Source of the DNA: Epiperipatus broadwayi
Taxonomy: Eukaryota; Onychophora; Udeonychophora; Euonychophora; Peripatidae
Direction: 5' to 3'
Assembly: GCA_028023455.1 (NCBI GenBank)
Contig: JAQFVV010006310.1
Location: 808,001-872,000 of the forward strand
Length of the DNA stretch: 64,000 nt
Below, piece after piece: positions 34,371 through 46,780 of the stretch; within the stretch, counting starts at the first letter, position 1; each line of letters begins with the position of its first letter. A model generated the notes under the pieces. It did no database searches and had not been told where the DNA came from. It saw only the letters and a program-made list of their open reading frames with translations. The position numbers and the translations under genes are program-made.

Positions 34371-35330
34371 CAATATATATGTTAAAATTAATTATTATGT
34401 ATTATAAAAATGAATTTTTATTATTGGTTTATGACAATTCAAAATGTTAATTTTAAACTGTGCAACACATCTGAGTGCTTATATAATATAGGTGTACTTT
34501 TTGTAAACCTATTGAGATATATTTTTGTAACAATGTAATAGCATATTTTTCTGTTCTAATCAAAATCAGCATGCTGAATAGTGTATGCAACAGATCTTAA
34601 TTTTATTTTATTGTTATTATCATTAATAAATTTATATTTCATTAAATAATTTAAGTGAATTTATTCAATCTTAAAATAGCTTTAAATTATTATATATTGG
34701 TATTTTCTTTTGCTCACAATAACAATCGTGGAGCTCTTGCTCCTTGGGGTGTATTCATGCATAATGGTCAGTTATATTATGTTTCGTGTTTTAGACATGC
34801 AGATGATTTGATTACTTCTCCGTAAATCTTGATGGTGTGAAGATATTAAGTCCATGCACCAATTTCACTTTATTTAATTAAAAATTTTAAGTTTATAATT
34901 GGTCAATACCTTAATGTTATTAAGTGGCCAGAGGGCATTGATGATGATCAGCATATTTTAGTATTCCAACATTATTTTTATGTTATATTCTTATGGAATG
35001 ACATTTAAGTTTGTGCATCCAAATTATTGTTTATATAAACTGACCTAAGCTTGGCAAGGGCTAAATAATTGGCCTGGTCTATAATGAACCACTTTCAAAT
35101 CCAATCACAAGATTGACTATTGGTTTTATTTTTTGATCATTCATGATGATGAATGATTATTCTTCTTCTTTGTAATGCTGGTGAACTTATAGTTCGTCAT
35201 GGTTTTTGATAATCTCTCATGCTTATATTCATTATATTATTTGTATATTTATATTAGATTAGGGTATTAAATAGGGCTGATGATGATGATTTTCCATCAC
35301 TCTAGGATCACCCCATATTTTGTACCATTA
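34370..35330 (+). repeat. Diverged dispersed repeat, copy 2
   Basis: It shares ordered blocks with 10,490-12,470: AATTATTATGTATTATAAAA, ATGACAATTCAAAATG, AAGTCCATGCACC, GGCATTGATGATGATCAGCA, TGGCCTGGTCTATAAT, TGATCATTCATGATGATGA and a GATGATGATGATTTTCCATC end. The blocks are shorter and closer together than in copy 1. Function and family are unknown. Confidence 0.6.
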
Positions 35331-37060
35331 CAAAATATACAAACAATTTAAGATTCATTTTAATATGACAATGATACTAATAGGTACTGTGTATATCACA
35401 ACTATAACGAAGACTTTTGGACAATTGAAACTATCAACTATTTTTGGAAATTTGAATCTAATAACATATTGTGATAAGCAAAGCAGAGTATGTTGATATT
35501 ATTTATATTAGTAAGAATTAAATTTGAGTATGTTACTATAATTCATAAAACAATTTCCTAAGAAATCATATTTAGTAATATTATCAGACAAAAGGCAGCC
35601 ATTTTTATCTTTCTTCCAGATTTTTAAATGATAAATTAAGCAAGTATCAATATTTACCACTTAAAAACCTGAGGGCCAGTTAAAAGTAGTCAGCTTTTAT
35701 TTGATTCAATAAATTAACATTATTGTGGCAAAGAAATATGAACATATGAATTATAATAATATATTCAATTTTTGATTGTCTATGAATATGTTTATATTTT
35801 AAAAACATTACATATTTAATAGTCATAATAAAATTATTAGAATAGCATTTTTTTTAAGCTGTCTATATTTCTGAAGAAGAAGTTATTGTTGTTGTTGTTG
35901 TTTTTTTTTAAAAAGTTCTGACAGTTTTTGCTAATGGATTTGCTACTTAGAAGCTTAATAAACAGAACTGTAATACTACAAAGTATGAAGATATATATAT
36001 TAGAATTAATAAGAAGCGATCAAAAAGCAAAATATGTGGTGGAAAAAAAAGATTATTGTCATGATACATACAGAGAATTAAATGGCTAAAAAAAGTTGGG
36101 TTAGATATATTTCTAGAAAGAATATCAAAAGAACATCTGAGGCTAAATCTTAAGAAATTTAAAGACACTAGAAAACAGCAGATGAGAGATGAATAAATAA
36201 TAAAAAAAAATAATTGATGAAAAGAAAAAAAAAAGCAATCAAATGAAATACTAGTATAAGCCCAATTGTTCAACCTGCTGTTGAATCCTTAGTAGTTGAA
36301 AATGATGTATATATATCAAACTTGATTAATCAAACTGTAAATTAATTAATAGCTAGATATCCACATCAATAATTAGAAAGAAAGTAACAAATTACTTATA
36401 CATATCTTGGAAATATTACATTTGAGTGCTTGTTTGATAATTATATATAGTGTATTGGAATCCAAAAAAATTATGAAATTTTCAAAGAACACAAGAATTA
36501 TTGTAAATCTATTGTGCTGATTTTTTTGCTTATAAAAAAATTAATGAAACTAAAAAAGGTTATAATGTGGAGAGGACAATACAACATTACAGAAAGTTAT
36601 TTGTTGTTTAATAATCTTTTTGAGTTTTATTCATTTATAGGAAGTGTTTATGTATTTTCTTATCTTATTATTTAATTATATCTTGAATATCTGATTCATC
36701 TTTTCAATATCATTAAAAAAAAAAAAAAACTTAAAAGACAGTTAGTTGGATGGCAAAAGACATAATAAATCTGAAATTCAAAAATACACACAAATATATA
36801 TATATAATATGCATGAGAATATATATATATTTACACCATACATATCACATATACAAAAACCAAATCATATCACAAAATACCTGATCTTTTATATGATATC
36901 CATGCTTTGCCATCATTTTCTCTAAAAAAAAAAAAAAAAAGAATGGCAAAATTAAATAAAATTCAGTTACAGGTATTTTTTTTTCTTCAAAGTCCTACAT
37001 AATATAAAATAAGTAAAAATAAATAAACAATTTAAAATGTTATAAATAATTTTAATAACT
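35331..37060. other. AT-rich stretch with weak coding-like traces
   Basis: A (GTT)n tract lies at 35,886-35,901. A 34-codon plus-strand run near 36,089-36,190 has a mixed charged composition but no recognisable motif, and its neighbours are stop-rich. A run of A's at 36,716-36,729 and another at 36,926-36,940 suggest retroposition tails, without an identifiable body. Confidence 0.35.
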
Positions 37061-37210
37061 CTTATTAAAATATCATAAAGAAACCTGTAAAGATTCCAAT
37101 CAGGAGATAGAATCATTAGTGGTTTTATTACATCCTTCAATTCTGCAATTATAGCAGAGATTCGAGTCATTACATGGATGTATATTGAGAAGTTTATGTC
37201 CTACATTGAA
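37060..37210 (+). repeat. Dispersed repeat shared with 63,470-63,610
   Basis: AAAATATCATAAAGAAACCT, then AGATTCCAATCAGGAGATAG, TTAGTGGTTTTATTACATCC and TTCAATTCTGCAATTATAG all have close counterparts, in order, at 63,470-63,560. It is non-coding, and the flanks diverge on both sides. Confidence 0.55.
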
Positions 37211-37846
37211 TAATTTAAATATATTGAACCTACTATATATTTTAAGCAAACTACTTATGATTTTATATGCCTTTAAAAAGTTTGAAAATATTTCTTTATA
37301 TGCACTATTGTAAGCTTATTCAGCCTTAATCTGTAAATCATTTTCTCATTATTTTCATTCTTTTTTTTTAACATCTCTCTAATCAACTATTAACTTTTCA
37401 TATACAACTTTATTTTTTACTTTCCCTTAAATATCTATCATTTTGCCAGATGAATGTTGAAATTGCTAAAGAGAGTAACATTTCTTTTATTATAAATTCA
37501 TTGTTATCTCTGATGATCCATTGTTGATCTACACTGTTATAAGTTAGATGCATAAAACAAATTTGATAATTAGTACTGTATATAAAATGATTCTACTGGA
37601 TTTTGCTGATTAGAATCTCTACTGGTTTCTTTGTGATATTTTAATAATAGTTATTTTTATAAAATCTATATGCTATGTATATCAACACACATAATGACTG
37701 TTTATTTTATCTATGCACTGATATAAGTGCTATTTACTCATTAAATGCTTGCAAGTGGTTTAATAATTAATTTTATTACAAATATTTAAACATGTTCTGA
37801 CGTATGTTTTGGATATATTATTTATATATAAGTGTTTGTTTTACAG

Positions 37847-38180
37847 ATAATAATCATTTATAAATAGTAATTAGTTTCATAGAATTTATTTCCTGACATA
37901 TATATAATAATTTTAAATCATAATATATACATAGTGCATATTTTAAATATGCATTTTTTCAAGAATTTTATTATTACTATTATTATTTATTTTCTTCATT
38001 AGATTCACACATTTCTAATTTTAATAATTGCACATAATAATCATTTACATATAATAATTAGTTGCATAGAATGCAGTCCGTGGTATTCTATTTGGAATTT
38101 ATAATATATATGTAAATATAAGTTTTTCAATAATTTTTTTCTCTCTCTTGAATAGAATCACATATTTTAATTAATATATT
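37847..38180 (+). repeat. ~180-bp direct duplication
   Basis: ATAATAATCATTTATAAATA with TTAGTTTCATAGAATTTATT (from 37,847) is matched by ATAATAATCATTTACATATA with TTAGTTGCATAGAATGCAGT (from 38,032). Each is followed by TTTTTCAAKAATTTT and then TAGAWTCACACATTT or TAGAATCACATATTT. It is a two-unit tandem. Confidence 0.5.
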
Positions 38181-39066
38181 AAAAGTTATAATAATAATGT
38201 ATTTGGGAAGAAAGAAATTGATGCTAATTTCCAAGATCTTCTGATGAGATCTTTGTTCTGAGCCAAACTCCTATATAATGACAAAATGATAATGGATTTC
38301 AGCATTGATATGGATGACTAATATTTATTCATTTATAGACATATGTGTGGTTTGACTAACAAATATCCTGGATATATTATTTATATCTAGGTTGTAATTT
38401 ATACTTATTTTATAAAGAATAGTAAAAATCAAGACAAAGTTATTATACCTGATAACAACTGAGTATTGAGTGTTTTCTTTTCTAGTTTTACCATTACATA
38501 ATAAATAGCTAATAACGAATTGCCAACAATTAATTGTTTGGTTAACTAAGTTGGTTAAAAATAGGTTCTTTAGGAAAAAAAACACAAAAACTCTAAGCTT
38601 ATATGGAAATAAATCCTCAGCTACCAAAAAAAAAAGTTTAAATTTCACTAGAAATACATTTAGTAATTAGGTCTAAATAATAAACTGTAATAATTACAGC
38701 AATGATGGTCTGATGGTTAATGAAACACATATATTAGGTCAATTTTGCAATATAAATAATAAAGTCACACAGAATGAAACGATGATAAAACATAATTCTG
38801 GGCATGGAAATCAATTTAATGTATTATAAAATACATATACATGTATAGTGGATCTAGAAATAAATAAATCAAATAATTCTATCATCAGCAAATTTAATTT
38901 TGGGTTGCAAAATGTTGGTAATGAAAAATATATGATTGACAAATGATTAAGTATGCCTATTAACCTTCTATGATAATGATCTCTGCCTTTATTTACACAA
39001 AATGCTATGAAAAAATAATACTAAACAATAAATATAATAAGCAATAAACAAGTCATGCACACATAT
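38181..39066. other. AT-rich stretch, no gene seen
   Basis: An open minus-strand run of 107 codons at 38,325-38,648 is hydrophobic and low-complexity and matches no domain I recognise. Nothing else stands out. Confidence 0.4.
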
Positions 39067-39260
39067 TGTACCGGTCAAAACATGTTTAACCATCTAACAT
39101 GAGCTGGAATTGACAAAATGTACTTCAAACCCAGTCAAGCCCAAGATTTAGGTCAAGGACCAACCTGAATTCGAACCCACTCTCTAAGCCCCAGATCTAA
39201 CACCTAATAAAATAACATAATAGTGATGGCACATGAGAATTAATTTTAATCCGGCCTACT
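39067..39260 (-). repeat. Candidate tRNA-derived SINE
   Basis: On the minus strand AGGTGTTAGATCTGGGGC is followed by GAGAGTGGGTTCGAATTC, which contains a good Pol III B box (GGTTCGAATTC, about 39,170-39,180). After it comes a body of normal complexity, CAGGTTGGTCCTTGACC... to about 39,067. The A box is degenerate. The block is the only GC-containing stretch in its surroundings, as expected of an inserted SINE. No poly(A) tail or target duplication was defined. Confidence 0.4.
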
Positions 39261-40258
39261 AGCAAAGCGTGAGAAGACAATGAGACATCTATTAATTATG
39301 ACTAAACTAAAATATATATAAGCATGGCTGTACTTTTGGAAGTGGAGAAAAAAGGAATTCCAACTACTCAAATAAGTTAGACAATAAAATATAGTTTAAT
39401 ATAATGACAACATTATTATACATTGTGACTTAATTATATACATTAGTGTGTGCGTGAATGAGCACGCAGTAGATGATAACATAGTGTCATTCACGCTATT
39501 ATTTCCCATATGCTCTTTTATTAATTAGCTAAATAATATATTATAGATAAACACACATCTTCGGTGGGTCCAATATTAAGATGCCAATCAATTATTAGAA
39601 AGAATTTACATAAGATTGCTATTAATGCCTTGATTTACGGTTCTGAAACATGGTGACTAACATTATTTCGGGGAGCGTTCTGAGATTCATTACAGATATA
39701 ATACAAACTATTTTCACACCAGTACTGTTGTGAAAATAAATAAATTACATTTGATTATATAACAAAATACTTTGAAACTTCTTTTAATTAGCACTGGTAA
39801 GAAGAACGCTTTATTTTCCCCAAGGCATATAGATACTCTTAAATATATAAATAAATTACAGTGGTGGGATTGTATATGACTGAAATAAATTTAATTAATA
39901 AAACTAGAAGTAGTTGGCATTTATATATATATATATTTTAAGCAGAGCACAATTTTAATATTAGAGCATTAAAACTGGGTCATGAAGCGAAAGAAATAAT
40001 AAAACGAAGAAGTTTGCAGTGCTGACATAATTAGTCTAAAATAACTCAGAGGAAACGGTCATGCTTCTGGACGAGAATGAAGTCTAAGCCCCCTTATTGG
40101 GTAGTGCTTAGAGAAAAGTGGATAGGCAGGGCGTGGCCCAGACTTTTGCTGGTATAACCGATGCGAGAGGCCTTTTTCTACAAAGAAGTGAATATACATA
40201 GTGTGTGCCAGACTTAGGGAATCACTGCCAGAGACATTTTTATACGAAATAAATGTGG

Positions 40259-40360
40259 TTCTGAATAGCTCAACTATCTATGTAATGAGATATGAGAAGA
40301 AATCTATGGGTTCAAACTTGTCACAACCTCCAGATTATAAGACCAGAAGCATGTAATATA
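40259..40360 (+). repeat. tRNA-like head, probable SINE remnant
   Basis: TAGCTCAACT (from 40,266) resembles an A box and GGTTCAAACT (from 40,309) a B box. The 43-nt spacing is that of a tRNA. The T-arm and acceptor pairings are poor, so it is not a functional tRNA. It is followed by CAACCTCCAGATTATAAGAC and then a (TA)n run at about 40,357-40,371, a plausible SINE tail. Confidence 0.4.
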
Positions 40361-40371
40361 TATATATATAT

Positions 40372-42239
40372 GAAGATAGGCCGAATGTCAGTAACGCAGT
40401 ATGAATGAATGTCACTAACGACATGATATATGATTTACTGCTTTAAAATAAATGACCCTAGTTTGAATACCATAATTTAGACAAATAATACGCTATGCAA
40501 TTATATATATAGAGAGAGATTTCTCTAATACATTAAGATTTTATTTACTAAAAGAAACATTAAGATTTACCCCCATAACTTTTCTGCTATTTAAAATAAA
40601 TAAATCCCACCTTTGTTGATTCTATAATAACTGGAATATTTAAATACTGTATTTGATATTTTAAGAGTATGGAAAATAAAAGACTGGCAGTTATAGAAAA
40701 TAATTAATGGGTCACTCTTTTAGAATTGAATAAAAACAAAACATTTTAAAAGATTTCAAAGCGTTAATTAGCTTAAGTTCTGGATTCATCCTGGGTAGAA
40801 AATACAGAGTTAAACAAATAACAAATTGTTATATTAAAAACGAATGTAAAATGTTGATTCATAAAAAAAAAAACAATCTGGCGAACGTATTAATTAATAA
40901 TATGTTATGTTTTAAATAGGGATGTTAATAACCTTGCTTCATGAAGGTTTACTTAAAAATGACAGAAAAGATCTTTATAAATTAAGCTCACCAGTTTGCT
41001 TGAGGTTGGCATATTAATAATAAAAGCACACATATAAAAACAAGTAATAAATAAATGACCGCATCAAAATTAAAGAAAGTTAGAGCATATGAGAATTAAA
41101 TTTAAAAAAATTATTTAAGAGCAATTTACATATTAGAAAAGTCACAAAGTTAAATATTACATTAGAAGAAATTGATATAGAGTTTGAGATTAGATAGGTA
41201 AGCTAGATTTAGTTTCAATGGTGACGGTTTGAAATAATTTACCTTGCACAATTTTAAGAGTTCATATTAAAAAGTCCAGCTCATGCATGGCAGTTCTTAT
41301 GTGACAGCAAGCTTAGATTTAGCATTTCCAAAGTTCTCCATCGGGCCTTTACTTCATTCTACGGGAGCATGATATAACGGCAGTGGCAGATGATGATCCA
41401 ACAAGGCCAAGAAGGGTGGTGGACTTACTACTACAACATTATTTTTTAAACTTTCACACCAGCATAGTTATGTTCACTGCAGTTCTTTCAATAGTAGCTA
41501 ATCTATCTATCTATCAGGCCATTTTATACTCCTGCTCAAGTATTTCTGGAATGCTTTTAATTACATAGTTTTAAATTAAAATCTAATCTCTGACCTAAAA
41601 TCTTAAGTTTCCTTTGTTCATTGTTTTTGAAAGATGCAACTGAAAGATAATGTCCAAAATAAATTCAAATCTATTTCCAGATTAGAAATACATTTTACAA
41701 AAATATTTATAACAAAGGAAAATCTTAAATCTTAATCCCATTTTATTTTAAGTAAAAACTTTAATTAAAATACCTTCCCCAGATTAAAACAATAGTGTTT
41801 CCAACCCTTTAATTATTTTTGAGCAATAAACAGTTGCATCTTCCATATTGGATTTTATAAAATATGCATTTTAATAGGAAGAAAGAAAAAGTACTTTAAA
41901 AAGAAAAAAGTTTAAAAATGATGTATAATAAAATATTTTTAAAAAATCAATATTTTGTTAGTATTTTGCTCCTATATATATATATTTGAGCTGCATCTAT
42001 GTACTTTAATAAAAAAAGAACTAATAATTAATAAAAAAGAATTAATAATAATTTTAAAAATGTTATTGAAACTTTAACATTTTATAACTTAGAAGCACAT
42101 CTCAAATATATACATAATATATATATATATATACACGACAAAAGGAGCGGGATGGGATATAGGGTTTGAATATAGGTTAATAGGTGGAAACATGAAGCTC
42201 AATCTTAAGTTAAGATTAATATATTACAAATTTCAACAT
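40372..42239. other. AT-rich stretch with a normal-complexity patch
   Basis: About 41,270-41,520 is less AT-biased and holds a 61-codon open run on the plus strand containing ADDDPTRPRRVVDLLLQHYF, extended upstream in frame by a few residues. It looks protein-like for some 25 residues and then becomes hydrophobic. I do not recognise it and do not call a gene. The rest is low-complexity. Confidence 0.35.
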
Positions 42240-42690
42240 TATACCACTGCTGTTGCTACTGCTATTACTACTACTACTATTAATAACAGTAATAGTTTAG
42301 TTTTAAGGTATATTGATAAATATGAAAACTACCTTATATTATACGATACAGCTTAGGTAGATAATTTTTACAATATATAATATTAACAATAGAATTAAAT
42401 TTTTGTTAATAATAAATATTATATACAGCTCATACTGACAAAACAGCAAATAATAAAACAAACCCTTTTTTTTTACAGAGCTCAAAAAAAAAAAAAAACC
42501 TCATCACGTAGAAACAATATATATACAAAATACGTCAAACAGTTACAGCGATATTGATAAATGTATCAATTTTCATGAGATTGCAATTACTTTCACTACT
42601 ACTATTGCTGTTATTACCACTATCATTACTACTACTACTATTATTACTGCTATTGCAATTACTAATAGTAGTAGTAGCAATAGTAGTAAT
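42240..42690. repeat. ACT/ATT trinucleotide-rich tract with self-complementarity
   Basis: Two clusters of CTATTACTACTACTACTATT type lie at about 42,250-42,290 and 42,590-42,690. In the second, ATTACTACTACTACTATTAT is followed by AGTAGTAGTAGCAATAGTAG, so the two halves can fold back. The antisense open run here encodes N/S homopolymers and is only a shadow of the repeat. Confidence 0.55.
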
Positions 42691-42699
42691 AATAATTGT

Positions 42700-44769
42700 A
42701 TCAAACAATATATACATAAAATAAAACAAAACAGAATAACTCCAAACAAGAAAGAAACTTGTTAGAGGACATATTCATAATAGTCATTACATTCCAAAAT
42801 AATTATAAAAAAGATAAGAATATATCTACATTGATCGTATACAAAATATACAGCGAATAACTTTACAATAATTAATACAAACAATAACTTCTAGATGTAA
42901 GAAATAGCTATCACAATGAATTACACAATAAAAAAAGAGTATATATACATTAAACATGTGCAATACATATACAGACATTAATACAATAATAAATAAAAAG
43001 TATTGATAAATGTAATACAATAATCAAACTTTCAAACATTTTAAAAATGTAGCCTGAGACCACTTTAACTGAACTATCTATTACTTTCAAAGTTAAAATC
43101 TGAATCAAAAGATTTTAGCTAAATGAATATTTTCAATGAACACTTTATAATATAAAAAGGAATAATGACGATATATATATATTAATAATCCCTCTATATA
43201 AAGCTTAACAACAGACAATTATTATAAATATCACACACAGAAGTTAATGTAAATCTATCAAAAATAATATACAAGATAATAATTTAGCAAGATAGATAAT
43301 GATGATAATTATTATTTTTATTGTTTTATTTATTCAGAAAACAATAGGAAAATAAAACATTAATATAAACTCATATAAAAAAAATCTTGAATGAGAAGTT
43401 TATCACATAATAAATAAAATAGAAAACATAACATCAAAATAATAAACTATATTAAAAGGATATAAAACATTATTTACTAGAATACAATCAATGACAGAAA
43501 CATTTTCAAAAAGCCAAAAGATTGGCATTAGTTAAATCCAAAAAAACATTCTTCCATAACAATATTAAATAATTTGACATCATCATAACTAAGCTGGTTG
43601 CTTCCATCAAAAATTTTGGAAAAGTTAGTACAGTCAGTTGAAATTTAGCAGATAATCATAGACTTATAATAGAAAATCTAGGATCTAAGCAAAATCTCCT
43701 ACAGCAAATGTCACAAATTGATTGATATTGTTATAAATTCACTTAGTATATTATAAATTCCATAAACATCTCTAACAGATGTAGCATAAGATCTATCAAA
43801 AATGATATGTATTGTAAAATTCTATAAACAAGTAGATATAACAAAAGTAAAATAGTTCCCCAACAGAGATGTTATAACAGCACCATCATTATAATTGGAT
43901 TACAAATATGCAACTTATTTATAAAATATAAATATTACACAAATATTAACAATAATAATGATTATTCAAATATCTTTACAAAAACAGACCATAACCAAAA
44001 TGATGTAATAGGCTTAGCTGAGTTCTTACATTATAAAATTATTAAATTTAAGCATCAAAAATTAGAGCAACTTGTTGATAACTTTCATCAAAATATTGAT
44101 AATTAAAACAAATATTGTTTAAAAAATTAATAATTAGTAAAACAAAATAAATATTAATAATGTAATTTACATAAGAGATATTTAAAAGAGAATGTAAAAT
44201 AAGAAATTTTTTATTCAAGATTTTAAATAAAGTAATTTTATACATACATCAGCCAAATAATAATACTCGCATCAATGAATATTCATTTATAACTTTCTCA
44301 TTTTTGTTTTAACTTTACACTAGTGAGAAGTTAATTTACTGCTTTTAGGAACGGATAGATAATGAGAATTCTTTGTAGAAGTTTTACACAGCTTTAATTT
44401 CACAACTAAGATGATGACACACAAGAAAAAAAAAAGGTAATACAATTGAAATAGAGTTGTCTCAGACTATCATTTTTTTAGATTTGCAAATAGTATTGCC
44501 AAGAAATTGATTATCTTCTAAGCTACTTCCAATTTTTAGAGAGTAGTAAGACATTTCTTTCTGCATTCAACATAAATCAAATGATTCAAATACTTTGCAA
44601 ATTTTCCATTGACTGAAACTCCTTATATAGTTTAGAGTGGTTTGTAAAAAAAAAATACAATGAAAAGGCAAACAACCACATATTTTCTGTAAACAAATAT
44701 CCAAATACATTGCAAGTAACAACATATCACCAAATAATATATAACAAAAGCACCTCTGTTCAAACAAGT
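42700..44769. other. AT-rich stretch, no gene seen
   Basis: Long A-rich plus strand. The minus-strand open runs at 42,826-43,020, 44,048-44,245 and 44,567-44,767 have low-complexity hydrophobic translations. Some normal-complexity patches (43,560-43,640, 43,850-43,900) may be relics of an element, but I see no motif. Confidence 0.4.
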
Positions 44770-45040
44770 CAACTTGAGCTCAAAATTTTAAGTTGATTTG
44801 AAATTTCTGATTTTGCATTTTGAGCTTGATAGATAAAATGGATTAAAAGGTGATCGGTGGATGCATGTCTGCATTCCTTCCTACTTTGAATCCCAAATTA
44901 CATTCATAAAAGCAAAAACCAGATATCAGACTAAAAATGAGGATTTAAATATTAAAAATAATGATTTCATATAAATCTGATAAACACTGATTATTGAAGC
45001 ATACACCAGATGGCATTAGAGTAAAGAGTTGCTCTCATTT
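44770..45040 (+). repeat. LINE 5' region related to three other fragments
   Basis: It lies directly before the PHD-coding part. It aligns with 49,555-49,840 (GAGCTCAAAA...; GAGGATTTAAATAttaaa against TAGGAATTTAAATACC) and, at its end, with the palindrome arm at 50,130-50,466 (GATGGCATTAGAG...AGAGTTGCTC against GTGGCAATAGGTACAGAGAG). A decayed hammerhead-like core sits at about 44,905-44,940, where relatives keep CTGA and GAAACTAGTC. Confidence 0.5.
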
Positions 45041-45895
45041 ATGTGACAAGATTTATCATTTGAAATGCTTAAATAAGACTATGAAAGGTGTAAGTGCTTT
45101 GTGGATATGTAGACAGTGTGTAAATGTGATAAAAGAATTGAAAAGTAGTTTCTAAGTGTAGATAGTTTAAAGAGAAAGTCAGGAGAAATGGAGTAAAATG
45201 TAGTTGAATAATATGGGACAGAGTATGTTTTTGGTGGAGTGATAAGAGATATGGTTGGAAAAATAAGTAGTGCAATGGAGATGATTAGTCAAAGAATAAA
45301 TAAGATAGAGGAAGAGGTAAAAGATATAAAAATTAAATTAAAATTGTTAGAGATAATGTGTGAGCAGATAAAGGAATTATTGAGTAGGAATAATAAGGGA
45401 GTAGATAAGAAATTCAAGGTCATAGAGAATGTTACAGATAAAGTAGGGAAAGGAAAATATGAGACAGTATTGATATGAGATTCAGTAATGTGGAGATATT
45501 ATTGCAAGGGAAAATAGAAATAGGTAAGGGTATGTCTGTCTAGAGCTAGAATTAGGGATGTTGCAAATAAGAAACAAGGGAGTAGAGATGTGTGTTATAG
45601 GTGGGCCATCAGAGAGAGTAATGGATGAGTACATATAATTGATCAGTAATTTGAATAAGAGTGAAGGAGATTATTGCCAAGATTTGACAACAGGTACATT
45701 TTAGATAGGGCATGTTCTATAAATGAGAGATTGAAAAAATTGTGAGAGAGAAAGGATGTCATGTTTGTGGATGTGTGGGATTTTTTTATTAGTAAGAGAG
45801 AGTTATATAATAAAGATGGATTGCACTTAGAAAAACAAGAGAGTGAAGTTTTAGGGAGTTTGATTTATAAAGAATATAGTTCAGGAGCCTTATAA
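45020..45895 (+). pseudogene. LINE ORF1: PHD finger, coiled coil, SGNH esterase (broken)
   Basis: From about 45,044 the frame reads C-D-K-x-Y-H-L-K-C, then VSALWICRQCVNVIKELK (45,090 on): the H/C and W-x-C-x-x-C pattern of a PHD finger. The open run 45,239-45,478 is strongly charged (INKIEEEVKDIKIKLKLLE), a coiled coil. It ends at TGA exactly where a G of the catalytic G-D-S block I would be (ETVLI, stop, DS). Further on, RARIRDV (45,547) and VMFVDVWDFF...DGLHL (about 45,758-45,830) are recognisable blocks of the SGNH hydrolase, with the catalytic D-x-x-H kept as D-G-L-H. Several frameshifts and stops interrupt it. In CR1-like elements this protein is thought to assist retrotransposition as an RNP component. 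Confidence 0.75.
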
Positions 45896-46099
45896 AGAGG
45901 GGTAGGGTTTTAAGTGGCAGTGTTATCAGAAAGAAGAACAATGGATGAGATGTAAGAAATAAATAAAGGGTGACTGATTTAGATATAAATATAAATATGA
46001 GAAAGGAATGGATCTATAAAATTAGTGGTAAGAAAGTTATTTATAAATGTAATGGAGAAGAAAGAGTCAAAAGAATTTATAAAAGAGCAGTGAGGAAAA

Positions 46100-46780
46100 G
46101 GAATTGTTAAAATTGAATATTTGAATATACAAGGTGGTAGAAGAACAGAAAAGTGGCTGGAATTAAACAAAGTTAAAAATGAAGAACTTGATGTACTAGC
46201 AATAGTCGAAACACAGATAAGAGAAGAACCTATATTGGAGGACTTGGTATGGCACAGTATAAATAGAAAAAGAAAAAAAGGGATGGTGGTATAGGAGTTA
46301 TGTTAAAAAATAATTAAATACTGTTAAATGTCAAGAGCATTTGTGATTAGAGATAAGGCTAGGAAGACAAGAATGGATAGTATATATAGCCATTGGAGAT
46401 AGTCAAACTATAATGGAGTGGAACAGTAGCATATATGAATGCCTAGTTACGGATTTATGGAGTTTCTAAAAAAAAGGGGAAGAGAATAATGGTTATAGGG
46501 AATATGAATGGGCATATTGAAAAATTGATGATGTAAATAACAAGAATGGACAGCTTTTGAAGAATTTTTTCAGAACATGAATTTGACCATTGGAAATTTA
46601 TCAAATACTTATGAGGGACAATACACATGGTCTAGAAATAATATATTTCACACAATAGATTATATATTAGTAGATAAAGGGGGAATAAATAAAGTGCAGA
46701 AAATTAAAGTGTTTGATAATGAAGAGAGAGTGTGTAATAGTGCTCATGATTTTTTTATAATAGAATTGGTTAGTCATTAA
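46100..46780 (+). pseudogene. LINE ORF2, APE-type endonuclease part (broken)
   Basis: VKIEYLNIQGGRR followed by LDVLAIVETQIREE (46,103-46,240) matches the start of LINE endonucleases, with the metal-binding N and E in place. IMVIGNMNGHI (about 46,485-46,520) corresponds to the G-D-x-N-x-H block with D changed to N. TWSRNN...IDYILVDKGG (46,630-46,685) and SAHDFFIIEL (46,738-46,770) correspond to the later substrate and S-D-H blocks, with D changed to A. The pieces lie in different frames separated by stops. The endonuclease would nick target DNA to prime reverse transcription; this copy cannot. Confidence 0.75.

Noticed and set aside
35947-36273. 108-codon minus-strand open run
   Set aside because: Hydrophobic low-complexity translation of A-rich DNA; no motif, no start context.
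41383-41568. 61-codon run beginning with an acidic/Arg-rich segment
   Set aside because: Protein-like for about 25 residues only, no domain recognised, no supporting frame upstream or copy elsewhere.
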